The notes under the pieces: model-generated
What the model was told of the DNA's origin: nothing
The model's input: only the letters and a program-made list of their open reading frames with translations
The model's database searches: none
In this document: one piece after another, positions 1 through 9,260 of the stretch
Numbering within the stretch: the stretch's first letter is position 1
Layout: each line of letters starts with the position of its first letter
Assembly (NCBI GenBank): GCA_019637645.1
Contig: JAHBVH010000028.1
Coordinates: 29,954-93,953, forward strand
Length of the DNA stretch: 64,000 bases
Source of the DNA: Caldilineaceae bacterium
Lineage (GTDB): Bacteria; Chloroflexota; Anaerolineae; Caldilineales; Caldilineaceae
Direction: 5' to 3'
Position numbers and translations under genes: made by a program

Positions 1-303
1 AGTATATCATATTCTATCACTATCGCGAAAAGGATTATCTATGCAAAGTGTAAGTTACTGAGTGCAAGTTACTGGTTGCCTTTGTGTAGCCCAAAGGAAC
101 ATTCGTGAACAGATGCTCACTTTCAAAATCAGCTTTCTAAGCGTACAATAGTGGTCATCGACGATGATCCACGTAAGCGATACCCCTGGCAAGCGGTTGT
201 TGCTTTTCCAAAGAAGCGCTACCAGGTGGCTCAGGCTATGGTACGACGATGGGCGAACACAAGGCGTTCCAGTAGCGGCCAAAGAGGCGCGGGAGTGACA
301 GAA
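1..303. other. Intergenic lead-in without a supported gene
   Basis: No convincing coding region is seen before the protease at 304. The protease frame stays open upstream to 151, but that stretch looks non-coding and lacks a ribosome site. A weak promoter-like pair, TTTCAA at 121 and TACAAT at 144-149 with 17 nt between, could serve the protease. Confidence 0.4.
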
Positions 304-1623
304 ATGAACGAAAGACCAAAGCGTGGCTTGGGCACGCGTATTTTGCTGATTGTCGGCAGCACCTTTGCTTTGCTCTGGGGTATATGTATTCTCACCTTGA
401 TCCTAGGCGGATTTGTCTGGATGCGGGAAGCGCGCGATGGCAACCCTCTCTTCGGCTTAATGACGGCAACGACGGCAACGAGAGCAACAACCACGACCAA
501 TGTGGCATCACCGATTCCGATCTTGCGCGTTACCGCCGCGCCACCAGCGCCCTTGGTCGTGATTGCCACACCCGAAGGCGGCGATTATGAAACGGCCGTC
601 TTGAAAAATATTTATGCTCAGGTCAATGATTCGGTGGTCTTTATTACCGCGCTGGCGGTGGGGAGCGAGTTAGATCCACGCGGTGAGTATAATTTTAATG
701 AAGATGATCTCTTGCCCGCCAGCAGCGGCTCTGGCTTTGTCTGGGATGAGTATGGTCACCTCGTGACGAATCATCATGTGGTCGATGGCGTGAGCCAGTT
801 GCAAGTGACCTTTAGCGATGGCAGCGTGGCGCTAGCGACCGTGATTGGCATTGATGTCAGTAGTGACTTAGCCGTGCTCCAGATCGATCCCGAAGGCTAT
901 CCGCTACAACCCGTTCGGCGCGGTCAGATGGCCGAGGTCGCGGTGGGGATGCGGGTGGTGGCTATTGGCAATCCCTTTGGGTTGGCTGGCACGATGACAA
1001 GTGGGATTGTCAGCGCGATGAATCGTTCGATCCCGGCTCGGAATAGCTTTAATATTCCAGCCTCGATCCAAACCGACGCCGCGATCAACCCCGGCAATTC
1101 GGGCGGTCCGCTGTTAAACGAACGCGGCGAGGTGATTGGGGTCAATGCGCAGATCCGCTCTGAGGTCCGCGCCAATAGCGGGGTGGGTTTTGCCATTCCC
1201 ATTGCGATTGTCGAAAGGGTCGTGCCCGCGTTGATTACCGATGGGGTCTATCAACACAGTTATATGGGCGTGCGGGGCGAGACTCTGAGCCCGCTCTGTG
1301 CCGCCGATCTCAAGTTGGACAAAGCCCTGCGTGGCGCGTATATCAGCGAAGTGTTGCGCGGTACGCCCGCCGCAAAAGCCGGGTTGCGTGGTGGCAGCCA
1401 ACCCTCACAGACCAAGTACGTCGGCATTTGCCCAGCCACCAACAATGGCGATGTAATTCTAGCCATCAATGATGAGCCGGTCAGCAGCTTTGATGATATC
1501 TTGCGTTATTTGGAGTATTATACCAGCCCCGGCGACGTGGTGACGCTACGGGTGTTGCGCGCCGGTGCCGAAAGGCCCATGGCGATGACTTTGGCGGCGC
1601 GCCCAGAGCGTGTCAATAACTAA
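304..1623 (+). CDS. HtrA/DegP-type serine protease, membrane-anchored, one PDZ domain
   Basis: Envelope quality-control protease of the trypsin-like HtrA family. From the ATG at 304, preceded by GGGAG about 10 nt upstream, the product is 439 aa. It has a short basic N-terminus, one transmembrane helix (about residues 10-35), a threonine/alanine-rich linker, then the protease domain. The catalytic triad is visible: His158 in TNHHVV, Asp188 in SSDLAVL and Ser266 in GNSGGPL. A single PDZ domain occupies about residues 320-435, with DVILAINDEPV as its core strand. The length fits one-PDZ HtrA proteins of Gram-positive bacteria and Chloroflexota. The gene converges on the zinc-ribbon gene with only 22 nt between. 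An in-frame start at 151 is possible but less likely. Confidence 0.93.
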   Translation: MNERPKRGLGTRILLIVGSTFALLWGICILTLILGGFVWMREARDGNPLFGLMTATTATRATTTTNVASPIPILRVTAAPPAPLVVIATPEGGDYETAVLKNIYAQVNDSVVFITALAVGSELDPRGEYNFNEDDLLPASSGSGFVWDEYGHLVTNHHVVDGVSQLQVTFSDGSVALATVIGIDVSSDLAVLQIDPEGYPLQPVRRGQMAEVAVGMRVVAIGNPFGLAGTMTSGIVSAMNRSIPARNSFNIPASIQTDAAINPGNSGGPLLNERGEVIGVNAQIRSEVRANSGVGFAIPIAIVERVVPALITDGVYQHSYMGVRGETLSPLCAADLKLDKALRGAYISEVLRGTPAAKAGLRGGSQPSQTKYVGICPATNNGDVILAINDEPVSSFDDILRYLEYYTSPGDVVTLRVLRAGAERPMAMTLAARPERVNN

Positions 1624-1645
1624 AGCGGACCTTGCTAACGCTAGG

Positions 1646-2056
1646 CTAGTCATCCAGCTCAATTTGGTGTTCGCTCATCCCGCTGCGTTGGACCCCATTG
1701 CCGTCAGTAACTGACCAAGCCGAGCGGATCCGAATGGTACGGCGTGGCCGACGGGCAGGCAGCGCTTCGGTACGTGTCAGGGGCTTGGCTAGCTGGGCAG
1801 ACCGGAGGGTTTCTACGGCGGTGCCAGCCATATTGGCCGCTAGGCGACTCTGTAACAATTTCCAACCAGCTCGCAGCGCCAAGCTGGCCGCCCCCGCCAA
1901 TAGCGGCAGCGCGGCTTTACTCAGGACGAGCGGGAAATTAGATTGCTGAACGGGCAAGGCTGCCTGTTGGCTATCTTGACCACAATGAGGGCAATAGCGC
2001 GCCGTTAACGGGCCAGCTTCACCGCAGTGGGGACAAATCCGTTGTACATCACTCAT
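1646..2056 (-). CDS. Zinc-ribbon domain protein of unknown function
   Basis: A 136-aa protein opening with two CxxC knuckles (CPHCGEAG and CPHCGQDS, residues 9-12 and 22-25) that form a double zinc ribbon. A hydrophobic stretch follows (about residues 42-65, rich in Ala/Leu) that may contact a membrane. The C-terminus is arginine-rich, then acidic. GAGGT lies about 8 nt before the ATG. Such short zinc-ribbon proteins are common in Chloroflexota and no function is known to me. The gene is convergent with the HtrA gene and divergent from the ATPase/winged-helix gene. Confidence 0.8.
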   Translation of the reverse strand: MSDVQRICPHCGEAGPLTARYCPHCGQDSQQAALPVQQSNFPLVLSKAALPLLAGAASLALRAGWKLLQSRLAANMAGTAVETLRSAQLAKPLTRTEALPARRPRRTIRIRSAWSVTDGNGVQRSGMSEHQIELDD

Positions 2057-2210
2057 TGGGTAACCTCGTCTTCCCTAGCCTGCTATAACCCGACTCGCTT
2101 ATCCGCCGCGCTATGCTCAATCACCTTCGGTATTCATCCTGGCGTGCCCTAAGGCTCGGTCCAATTACCGATTTTTGTCTATCCCGTGTATCATTGACAT
2201 GACGGCGCGC

Positions 2211-2239
2211 TTGACACTGTTCACTACCACTGTTATCGA
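2211..2239 (+). promoter_or_regulatory. Sigma70-type promoter for the ATPase/winged-helix gene
   Basis: TTGACA (2211-2216), a 17-nt spacer, then TATCGA (2234-2239). The predicted transcript starts near 2246, 17 nt before the GTG at 2263, which supports that start codon. Confidence 0.55.
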
Positions 2240-2262
2240 ACAGCACAGGGGCACGGGAAAGC

Positions 2263-3717
2263 GTGAGGCGAGCAATAGCCGCGTCTGTCGATCATGTTTG
2301 CAGTGTATCATTAAAGTCTGATCTAAGTCAACCAAACAGCCGTATGCCTAATTCGTTACGTCTGGTTGAAGGTGGTTATACCCGCCGGCCAGATATCCAC
2401 CATATTCTTCAACAGCTATATAACCTGAACTGTGTCGAAGTGATTGGTTTTAGCAACATTGGCAAGTCGGCGTTGTTGCGGACATTGGCGCACGCCGATA
2501 TTTGGCTACAAGAACTAGGCGAAGCCAGCAACGAATTTTTACCAGTCTATATCGACTGTAATCGCATGTTACAGATGAGCGACCATGGCTTCTATGAAGT
2601 GGTCTTACGCTGTCTCCAAGAGAGCCATCCCGAGGTTGCTACGCTGCCCGAGCTGATGGAAGCCTACGCAACGCTTGTTGCGCCCAGCAGTGAGTTTCAG
2701 GTGCCGCTGAGCTTTAACCGCGGGTTGACCGCCGTCTTGCATTCCACCCAGCGCAAGCTGATCTTGTTGTTGGATGAATTTGATGAACCTTTTTCACAGA
2801 TCCCTTCGCGGGTCTTTCTCAACCTACGGGCCCTCAAAGATCGCTATCGCGACACCTTGGCCTATGTCACGGCCACCGGGCAACCCTTAACGACCCAGCG
2901 ACCGGAAGATCACTGTAGTGAGTTCTGCGAACTCTTTAGCCACCACACCTGGTATTTAGCGCCACTTACCCGGTCGGATGTTGAGCGCTTTGTCCACAGC
3001 TATAGCACGGCCCACGAAATCAATTTTCTGACCGCTGATATCGACTTTCTCTATGAGTGGGCCGGTGGGCATCCCCGTTTGCTAGAGGGGGTCTGTCGCC
3101 TTTTGGCCGAAGCGCTCGAAGCGATTGAGCCCACCGCAGATGCCGTCGAGCATTGGGAGATCCAGCGGCGGGTGGCGCGGCAAGCACGTTCCGACGAATA
3201 TTTGCAGCTAGAGTGCGCGAAGATCTGGGAGCAATGCAGCGCCGCCGAGCAAACGGAGCTAGCCGGACTCTTGAAAGCCGACCACGAACCCAACCCCAGC
3301 GTGGTGGCCCAACTCATTCGCCAACATCTGCTCTTCCGCGGTGATGGCAAGCCACAATTTTTCTGTCGCTTGTTCTCCGAACATGTCCAGCGTAAAGCTG
3401 TTCCCACCAACCCGACAAGCGCGGCCCTCTGGGTTGATGTGGAAAGTGGTGAAGTCTTGGTCAATGGCAAGCCGGTAGATACGCTCACCAATTTAGAGTA
3501 TCGGCTGATGTTGCTACTCTTCCAAAACCCCGACAAGATTATCGACAAATATCAGATTGTTAGCCATGTTTGGGGCGAAGGGTATATTGATGAAGTCGAT
3601 GATGCCCGGATTGAAAAGCTCGTGAGCCGCCTCCGCCAGAAGATTGAGCAGGACGCCAGTTCGCCCCAATTTTTGACCACCGTGCGGGGCCGTGGCTATA
3701 AGCTAAGTGTTACTTAG
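2263..3717 (+). CDS. AAA-type ATPase with C-terminal OmpR-like winged helix
   Basis: A 484-aa one-protein regulator. The N-terminal half is a P-loop ATPase: Walker A GFSNIGKS at residues 62-69 and Walker [11 protein letters not shown] at 166-175, as in STAND/ORC-like switches. A helical middle follows. The last 100 residues are a PhoB/OmpR-type winged helix ([15 protein letters not shown], then the recognition region and VRGRGYKL). This arrangement recurs in Chloroflexota; targets are unknown. It likely couples nucleotide state to DNA binding. The GTG start at 2263 is preferred because a promoter ends just upstream; an ATG at 2344 ([11 protein letters not shown]) is the alternative and would still include Walker A. 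Confidence 0.88.
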   Translation: MRRAIAASVDHVCSVSLKSDLSQPNSRMPNSLRLVEGGYTRRPDIHHILQQLYNLNCVEVIGFSNIGKSALLRTLAHADIWLQELGEASNEFLPVYIDCNRMLQMSDHGFYEVVLRCLQESHPEVATLPELMEAYATLVAPSSEFQVPLSFNRGLTAVLHSTQRKLILLLDEFDEPFSQIPSRVFLNLRALKDRYRDTLAYVTATGQPLTTQRPEDHCSEFCELFSHHTWYLAPLTRSDVERFVHSYSTAHEINFLTADIDFLYEWAGGHPRLLEGVCRLLAEALEAIEPTADAVEHWEIQRRVARQARSDEYLQLECAKIWEQCSAAEQTELAGLLKADHEPNPSVVAQLIRQHLLFRGDGKPQFFCRLFSEHVQRKAVPTNPTSAALWVDVESGEVLVNGKPVDTLTNLEYRLMLLLFQNPDKIIDKYQIVSHVWGEGYIDEVDDARIEKLVSRLRQKIEQDASSPQFLTTVRGRGYKLSVT

Positions 3718-4067
3718 GCGGTGGGTGTTGCGCCTATGACACGCGAACATTTTCGCGGCTAACCGCAGATTGTGCAGATTTGCACAACTAAAATTTGGGG
3801 ACTTCTTGGCAATAAGGCTATACTACAGCAAAAGAAACAGTATTTTTTACCAATGATTTTGCTTGTCAGCCGAAAGTATGAGCGCCGCCATTCTGCTTGA
3901 CGCCACGGCTAACCGTTGTTGGCAGCAGGCTTCACCACTTTCGCTGGACAGTACCCATAAGTGCGGGAATGAGCAAGAGTGCAGGAATAAGCAAGTAGTC
4001 AGCGTATCGCTCGTACGTCAACCTGTAACGCCCAGCTACTGTAACGCCCAGCTAGAGGAGCAAATTT
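3718..4067. other. 350-nt intergenic region with weak promoter
   Basis: No gene is supported here. An open frame at 3863-4096 overlaps the next gene and has no protein-like character. A possible promoter is TTGGGG (3795-3800), an 18-nt spacer and TATACT (3819-3824), which would give a 5' leader of about 240 nt for the gene at 4068. Confidence 0.4.
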
Positions 4068-4670
4068 ATGGCAACTGCTGCCCAACTGACGGATAGCGCG
4101 ATCGAACCAGTCGCGACCGCCGCGTCAAACGAAGTGTCATCCACCGAGAGTAACAAAATTGTTTTCACCGGCACCCAGCGGAATATGGCGGTTGGCACGG
4201 CAATGTTTATTACGGGTGCCTTGGCCTTTTCGATGGATCTCACCCACACCTTCTTTGCCAACGCCACCGCATGGACCTTCGTCCTGTGGGGGTTGCTCTT
4301 CATCTACGGTAGCTTGCTTGATGTTTATCAAACCTATGAAGTGACCGATACCACGCTGACGATTCGCAATCCGGCCCGCTTTTTGCTGCCCACCAAAGTC
4401 TGGGCATGGGAAAATATTCAGCGAATCGACGTTGTGGTGCGCCGCGCCGATGCCGAATATCAAGATGCGACCGCACAAGTTCACTATCAAGAACCAGGCG
4501 AATTGACCATTGAGCGCGAAGATCGGGTCTATGATCCTGAATTGGTGCGCTTGATCATTGAACACGCTGGTCTACTGCCCGTTGATAAAAAGAACCCAAC
4601 CGACTTCACCCAGCTGCCCAAGACCAAAGCGACCTACATTTGGAATAGAACCGGCCGCATGGCTGCGTAG
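4068..4670 (+). CDS. Membrane protein with two TM helices and PH-like cytoplasmic domain
   Basis: A 200-aa hypothetical protein with a strong ribosome site (AGAGGAG) before the ATG. A hydrophilic, Ala/Ser/Thr-rich N-terminus of about 35 residues is followed by two close transmembrane helices (about 40-58 and 68-85). The next part, beginning YEVTDTTLTIRNPAR and including a WENIQRIDVV strand, resembles the bacterial PH-like fold of small membrane proteins. The tail is acidic, then basic. It is a stand-alone gene closed by an intrinsic terminator. Function unknown. Confidence 0.85.
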   Translation: MATAAQLTDSAIEPVATAASNEVSSTESNKIVFTGTQRNMAVGTAMFITGALAFSMDLTHTFFANATAWTFVLWGLLFIYGSLLDVYQTYEVTDTTLTIRNPARFLLPTKVWAWENIQRIDVVVRRADAEYQDATAQVHYQEPGELTIEREDRVYDPELVRLIIEHAGLLPVDKKNPTDFTQLPKTKATYIWNRTGRMAA

Positions 4671-4690
4671 CCGCTCTTTGTCCTTGCCAA

Positions 4691-4728
4691 GCCACAGTTT
4701 CGCCTTGTGTGACCTGTGGCTTTTTTTT
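4691..4728 (+). terminator. Intrinsic terminator
   Basis: Stem GCCACAG (4691-4697) with CTGTGGC (4714-4720), followed directly by eight T residues, 21 nt after the membrane-protein stop. Confidence 0.9.
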
Positions 4729-4880
4729 ATGGTTTGCATTACAATACAGCCATTCATTCGCCCAAAGTATCCGTTGTGACTAAGAGCATGGCTGCAGCCC
4801 CCAATCCTTCGCCAAACCCTTTGGGCAGCTTTAACCAATCCCAGCTTGCTATCTTTGTCGGTCTAGAGGAGTAACCTATT

Positions 4881-5651
4881 ATGAGCGCGCTCGACCACAC
4901 CGTCAACAACTTTGGCGGCGTTATCATCAACCCGAATGCACTCCCTGCCACCTTGGAAGAATTCCAATCAGCGTTGCAACAATCGATTGCGGTTTGGAGC
5001 CAAGATGACTTAAAACTGGTCTGGTTGGAAGTGCCCATTGCCAAAGTTGTCTTTATTCCCTTTGCCGTAGCCCAAGGCTTTAGCTTTCATCATAGCACGG
5101 CAGAACAATCGACGTTGGTCTATCGGCTCCAGCCCGATGCCTTTATCCCCCCCTATGCCTCTCACTATATTGGGGTTGGCGGCGTTGTGTTGAACGAACG
5201 CAATGAACTATTGGTCGTCTGTGAGCGCTACCACCGGGTGGATCGGCCGCGCTTCTACAAATTGCCCGGTGGCCTCGTCGATAAAGACGAACACCTCGCC
5301 GACGCCGTCGTGCGGGAAATTTGGGAAGAGACCGGGGTGCGTGCTAAATTTGAAGCGCTGATCTGCTTCCGTCATTGGCACGGCGCGCGCTTTGGCAAAT
5401 CTGATATTTATTTTATTTGTCGCTGCTCCCCGCTAAGCACCGAAATCATCCGCAACGAAGAAGAGATCGCCGAATGTTTGTGGATGCCTGTGGATGAATA
5501 TTTGGGCATGAGCACTGTCAGCCCCTTTAACAAAGCGATTGTGCAAGCCGCCATTGCCCACCGTGGCATCGGCACCACCTGGATCGAAGGGCACGGTACC
5601 CCCAAAACCCATGAATTTTACATGCCGTTTGAATTATCCGAGCAAGCGTGA
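4881..5651 (+). CDS. Nudix hydrolase with N-terminal pre-Nudix domain
   Basis: A 256-aa hydrolase of nucleoside diphosphate-linked compounds. The Nudix box is complete at residues 131-153 (G131, E137, R145-E146, E149-E150, G152), giving the metal-binding glutamates. The N-terminal 95 residues form a pre-Nudix domain like that of the eukaryotic NUDT6 and plant NUDT families, and the body contains HYIGVGGVVLNE at the start of the Nudix fold. A GAGGAG ribosome site precedes the ATG. The gene ends 35 nt before the ManD-like gene and may be co-transcribed with it. The substrate cannot be read from the sequence. Confidence 0.92.
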   Translation: MSALDHTVNNFGGVIINPNALPATLEEFQSALQQSIAVWSQDDLKLVWLEVPIAKVVFIPFAVAQGFSFHHSTAEQSTLVYRLQPDAFIPPYASHYIGVGGVVLNERNELLVVCERYHRVDRPRFYKLPGGLVDKDEHLADAVVREIWEETGVRAKFEALICFRHWHGARFGKSDIYFICRCSPLSTEIIRNEEEIAECLWMPVDEYLGMSTVSPFNKAIVQAAIAHRGIGTTWIEGHGTPKTHEFYMPFELSEQA

Positions 5652-5686
5652 TGGGGGAATCACGCACCACAAGTAAGGAATCCGTT

Positions 5687-6892
5687 ATGTCAAAACCCAT
5701 TACCATCAAAGATATCAAGGTCATCACGACCCAACCCACCTCCCAACGGTTGGTGATTGTGAAAGTGATCACCTCGGAGCCTGGGCTCTATGGCCTCGGC
5801 TGTGCCACCTTTACCCAGCGCTATGCCGCCGTGGTCGCCGCGCTCGAGAAACATCTCATTCCCTTTGCCATTGGTCGGGATGTATCGCGCATTGAAGAGT
5901 TCTATCGCATGGCCACCGTCCACAGCTATTGGCGCAATGGCCCCGTCCTCAACAACGCCATTTCCGGCATCGACCAAGCGTTGTGGGACATTAAGGGCAA
6001 GCTCGCCAACATGCCTGTCTATGAATTGCTGGGTGGCAAGTGTCGCGAGGCCGCAGCCTGCTATGCTCATGCCGATGGCCGCGAGCCCAAGGAGATCGAA
6101 GAGAGCGTCCGCAAGTATATGGAGCAAGGCTATCAATATATCCGTGTCCAAGCGGGTGGCTATGGGGGGCGCGGCGCGCAAGATCGCCGCCCCGAAGGCG
6201 CGCCCCCTGGCGCCTATTATGACCCCAAGCACTATATGCGCTCGGCCCTCCAAGCTTTAGACCATGTGCGTAGCACCGTGGGCGAAGAAGTGGAAATCCT
6301 TCACGACATTCATGAGCGTCTCGCGCCGATCGATGCGGTGCAATTTGCCAAAGATGTCGAAAAGTTCAAGCTCTTCTTCTTGGAAGACGCCTTGGCCCCC
6401 GAAGATAATGTCTGGTTTGAACGCATCCGCCAACAATGTGCCACGCCGCTCGCCATGGGCGAACTTTACAACAATCCCCAAGAATGGCAATACCCGGTAC
6501 AGAATCGGCTGATCGACTTCATCCGCATGCATGTGAGCCAAATGGGTGGCATTACCCCTGCGCGCGAAGCGGTGCTCTTCTCTAATATGTATAGTGTCCG
6601 CACGGCTTGGCACGGGCCGGGCGACACCTCGCCGGTGGGCCATGCCGCCAACTTACATTTGGATCTGTGGGCCCCCAACTTTGGCGTCCAAGAATGGTGC
6701 CGCTTTGAGCCGATCTTCTATGAGATCTTCCCGGGCTTGCCCGAAGTGCGCAACGGCTACATGTACCCCAATGACAAGCCCGGTTTGGGGATTGATGTCA
6801 ACGAAGAATTGGCGGCCAAGTATCCCTGCAAGGACTTTGTCGAAGAGTGGACACAAGCCCGCTGGCCCGATGGCAGCCCCGCACGTCCGTAA
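5687..6892 (+). CDS. Mannonate dehydratase (ManD/RspA) family, enolase superfamily
   Basis: A 401-aa member of the enolase superfamily, ManD subgroup, which dehydrates D-mannonate or related sugar acids to 2-keto-3-deoxy acids in hexuronate breakdown. The three Mg2+ ligands are present: Asp207 (with His209 in HDIHERL), Glu233 in FLEDAL and Glu259 in AMGELY. His309 in AWHGPGDTSP matches the ManD acid/base position, and the C-terminus has NDKPGLGIDV as in ManD. Some family members are slow or act on gluconate, so the substrate is inferred. The ATG at 5687 has AAGGAA upstream; a GTG at 5648 adds 13 unlikely residues. The uronate-like island at 42-64 kb could feed it. Confidence 0.9.
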   Translation: MSKPITIKDIKVITTQPTSQRLVIVKVITSEPGLYGLGCATFTQRYAAVVAALEKHLIPFAIGRDVSRIEEFYRMATVHSYWRNGPVLNNAISGIDQALWDIKGKLANMPVYELLGGKCREAAACYAHADGREPKEIEESVRKYMEQGYQYIRVQAGGYGGRGAQDRRPEGAPPGAYYDPKHYMRSALQALDHVRSTVGEEVEILHDIHERLAPIDAVQFAKDVEKFKLFFLEDALAPEDNVWFERIRQQCATPLAMGELYNNPQEWQYPVQNRLIDFIRMHVSQMGGITPAREAVLFSNMYSVRTAWHGPGDTSPVGHAANLHLDLWAPNFGVQEWCRFEPIFYEIFPGLPEVRNGYMYPNDKPGLGIDVNEELAAKYPCKDFVEEWTQARWPDGSPARP

Positions 6893-6917
6893 GAAACGGT
6901 ATGAAAAGGTAGCCATT

Positions 6918-6950
6918 ACACCTGACAGGTTTTCAAAACCTGTCAGGTGT
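6918..6950. repeat. Palindromic repeat (copy 1)
   Basis: A 33-nt near-perfect palindrome with arms ACACCTGACAGG and CCTGTCAGGTGT around TTTTCAAAA, 26 nt after the ManD-like stop. The same design recurs at 9192, 14037, 22965, 38272, 43569 and 54792. Confidence 0.9.
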
Positions 6951-7003
6951 GGACCTGTCATCTACCCTTTTAAGCAGCATGAAGAAACGTAGAGCTTCTG
7001 CCC

Positions 7004-8386
7004 ATGCGTACAACCATTCCGGCCCTCTTGCCCACCGGCCCCGGCCATCAATTTGTCTGCTATGCGGATAGCTGCTCTGGTATCCCCGGCGCACCCCACG
7101 CGGCGACCTTTGCCGCGGTGAATGGGGTGGTGGCCCAATTAGAGCCGCCGCCAGACTTTATCTGCTTTCCCGGCGATGAGATCAGTGGCCTGACGGCAGA
7201 TGACGCGGCGCTGCGCCAGCAATGGGCCTATTGGTTTACGCAAGAGATGGCCTGGCTGGATCGCACCGCCATCCCGCTCTATCACACCACCGCCAACCAC
7301 ACTGTCTATGATCCGGCCAGCGAAGCGATCTTCCGCGAGGTCATGGCCCATTTGCCCCGCAATGGCCCATCCGATCAACTGGGGTTGAGCTACTTTGTGC
7401 GCCGCGGCGACCTTTTGCTGGTCTTTGTCAATACCTTGTGGTCGGGCTTGGGGGGCGAAGGCTATGTCGAAGTCAACTGGCTGAATCAGGTGCTGACCGA
7501 CCATGCCGATGCCCGCTACAAAATGGTTTTGGGTCATCATCCGGTCTTCCCCATTAACGGCTTTGCGGGGGCGCGGCAGCGCGAAATCGTGCCGGCCTGC
7601 GCCAAAGTGTTTTGGCAGCTGCTGGTACAACATGGTGTGCTCGCCTATTGGTGTAGCCACATTCTCGCCTTTGATGTGCAAGTTCAGCAAGGAGTGCTCC
7701 AGATTGTCACCGCGGGCGCGGGCACAGCCCATCGTATGCCTGAAGGCGTCGAATATCTCCATTGTGTCCAAGCCGCGCTGGATGAAAGGGGTTTGCGCTA
7801 CCAGGTGCTAGATACCAGCGGCCAGCGGCGCGAATGGTTGCGTTGGCCCGTCGCTGTGCCGCCCTCCAATCAATGGCAAGCACTCCCCTTGGGTGAACAA
7901 CCAGCCGGTTTCACCACGCCCGTCTTGACAACAGCGGAAGCTGATCTCTTGCTCTGGCGCTTTCGCGGTCAGACCGCCGCCAACGATGATGGCACGCCCC
8001 AAACCTTATTTACGGCCTATGACGTTGGCGCGGCGTTAGCTCCCTTGTGGATTGGTCTCATTGGCCGCGAGCAACAATTGGGCGTGCTGTTGGCTCCCCA
8101 GCCAGGCCGTAGCCCCCATCTGTGGACAGGCCCCGTCCTGGGCGCACACGAACCGTTTATGCTCCAATGCGCCATTCACACCGGCATGGGGCCGGGCGGC
8201 TTGCTCTGGCGCTGGGATGACGAATCGCCCTGGTCGTCGCTCACCGGAATTTCGGCTTGGGGGGCGGAGCGGCTGCCCTGGCCGTCCCAGTGGCGCATTG
8301 GGCAAGGCCAACGTGGCCCGACCGATCGCCCCTTCCGGGGTGATGAGCTGCGCGTGAGTTGGCAACGTGAACAGGTGACCTTGTGA
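7004..8386 (+). CDS. Calcineurin-like metallophosphoesterase family protein
   Basis: A 460-aa protein with a recognisable but modified metallophosphoesterase core: ADSCSG (usual DxH), FPGDE (GD), TTANHTVYD (GNHE site) and LGHHPVFP (GH), then SHILAFD in place of GHxH. The first motif has Cys where His is usual and the fourth has SHI, so metal binding may be altered. The last 150 residues form a beta-rich domain of unknown type. No signal peptide is visible. The stop overlaps the GTG of the GDPD gene by 4 nt, indicating translational coupling, so the two probably act on linked phosphate-ester substrates. The ribosome site is weak. Confidence 0.8.
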   Translation: MRTTIPALLPTGPGHQFVCYADSCSGIPGAPHAATFAAVNGVVAQLEPPPDFICFPGDEISGLTADDAALRQQWAYWFTQEMAWLDRTAIPLYHTTANHTVYDPASEAIFREVMAHLPRNGPSDQLGLSYFVRRGDLLLVFVNTLWSGLGGEGYVEVNWLNQVLTDHADARYKMVLGHHPVFPINGFAGARQREIVPACAKVFWQLLVQHGVLAYWCSHILAFDVQVQQGVLQIVTAGAGTAHRMPEGVEYLHCVQAALDERGLRYQVLDTSGQRREWLRWPVAVPPSNQWQALPLGEQPAGFTTPVLTTAEADLLLWRFRGQTAANDDGTPQTLFTAYDVGAALAPLWIGLIGREQQLGVLLAPQPGRSPHLWTGPVLGAHEPFMLQCAIHTGMGPGGLLWRWDDESPWSSLTGISAWGAERLPWPSQWRIGQGQRGPTDRPFRGDELRVSWQREQVTL

Positions 8387-9147
8387 CCGCGCTGAATTGG
8401 TCGCAATTTTATGCCACGCGGCACCAACGCACCCGTCCTCTGATCGTTGCTCACCGGGGTGCGCCTGAAGATCAGCCGGAGAATACCCTACCCGCTTTTC
8501 AGTTCGCTTTGGCCCAAGGTGCGGATGTTTTAGAGACCGATCTCCACTTTACCCGTGATGACGAGATTGTGCTTTTCCACGATCATACCTTAGATCGGAT
8601 GACCGATGGGCAAGGGTTCCTGCGCAATTGCACTGTTTCCGAACTGAAACGCCAGCAAACGCGTTCGCCCACCGGAGCACTGACCAAGCACCCCATCCCG
8701 ACCTTGGTCGAGCTGATCGAAGCGACGAATGCGCAAACCCCACTCTTGCTAGAGCTGAAAGATCCGCGCTTTGCCCAGCCCGCGGATGCCGCGCGTTTGG
8801 TGCGCTTGCTAGAGCGCTACGATATGCTACAGCGGACCGCCATCATCTCCTTTCATCCTGCTTATGTGGCGGGGGTTGAAGCGGTGCAGCCAACCATTCC
8901 GACGGGCAAGGTAACGATGTCGGACCTTTTGCCGACGGGTAAAGCCGCTTTATTAGGCCCCGTCTGGCCGCTGCTCTATCTGAATCCGCTCTATACGTGG
9001 TGGGCCCATCGGTTGGGCAAAATTGTCTGTCCCCTGGATCCGGCCCCCGAGCCGCGGCTGCGCTACTATCGTCGCCTCCGGGTGGATGCCCTTCTGACCA
9101 ATCATCCTGCCCAAACAGTGGAGGCAATCGCACAGGCATACGGCTAA
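8383..9147 (+). CDS. Glycerophosphodiester phosphodiesterase (GDPD)
   Basis: A 254-aa TIM-barrel enzyme that hydrolyses glycerophosphodiesters to glycerol 3-phosphate and an alcohol. Signature residues are present: AHRGAPEDQPENT near residue 23, ETDLHFTRD and FHDHTLDRMT, giving the catalytic His pair and the Ca/Mg acids. No signal peptide is seen, so it is probably cytosolic like UgpQ. It starts with GTG in a GTGA overlap with the upstream phosphoesterase. A palindromic repeat follows 45 nt after the stop. Confidence 0.93.
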   Translation: MTALNWSQFYATRHQRTRPLIVAHRGAPEDQPENTLPAFQFALAQGADVLETDLHFTRDDEIVLFHDHTLDRMTDGQGFLRNCTVSELKRQQTRSPTGALTKHPIPTLVELIEATNAQTPLLLELKDPRFAQPADAARLVRLLERYDMLQRTAIISFHPAYVAGVEAVQPTIPTGKVTMSDLLPTGKAALLGPVWPLLYLNPLYTWWAHRLGKIVCPLDPAPEPRLRYYRRLRVDALLTNHPAQTVEAIAQAYG

Positions 9148-9191
9148 ACTGTGTGTACAATCAGCCGTGGTAAGGTGTGTTTCGCCAGAAA

Positions 9192-9222
9192 GAGCTGACA
9201 GCTTTTCAAAACCGCTCAGCTC
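9192..9222. repeat. Palindromic repeat (copy 2)
   Basis: Arms GAGCTGA and TCAGCTC around an imperfect inner stem and central TTTTCAAAA, 45 nt after the GDPD stop. Confidence 0.75.
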
Positions 9223-9260
9223 AGGACCTGCGTAACTTCTAAATCTTTTGAAATGATTTG

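Noticed and set aside
3863..4096. 77-codon plus-strand ORF
   Set aside because: It overlaps the well-supported gene at 4068, has no ribosome site and no protein-like pattern.
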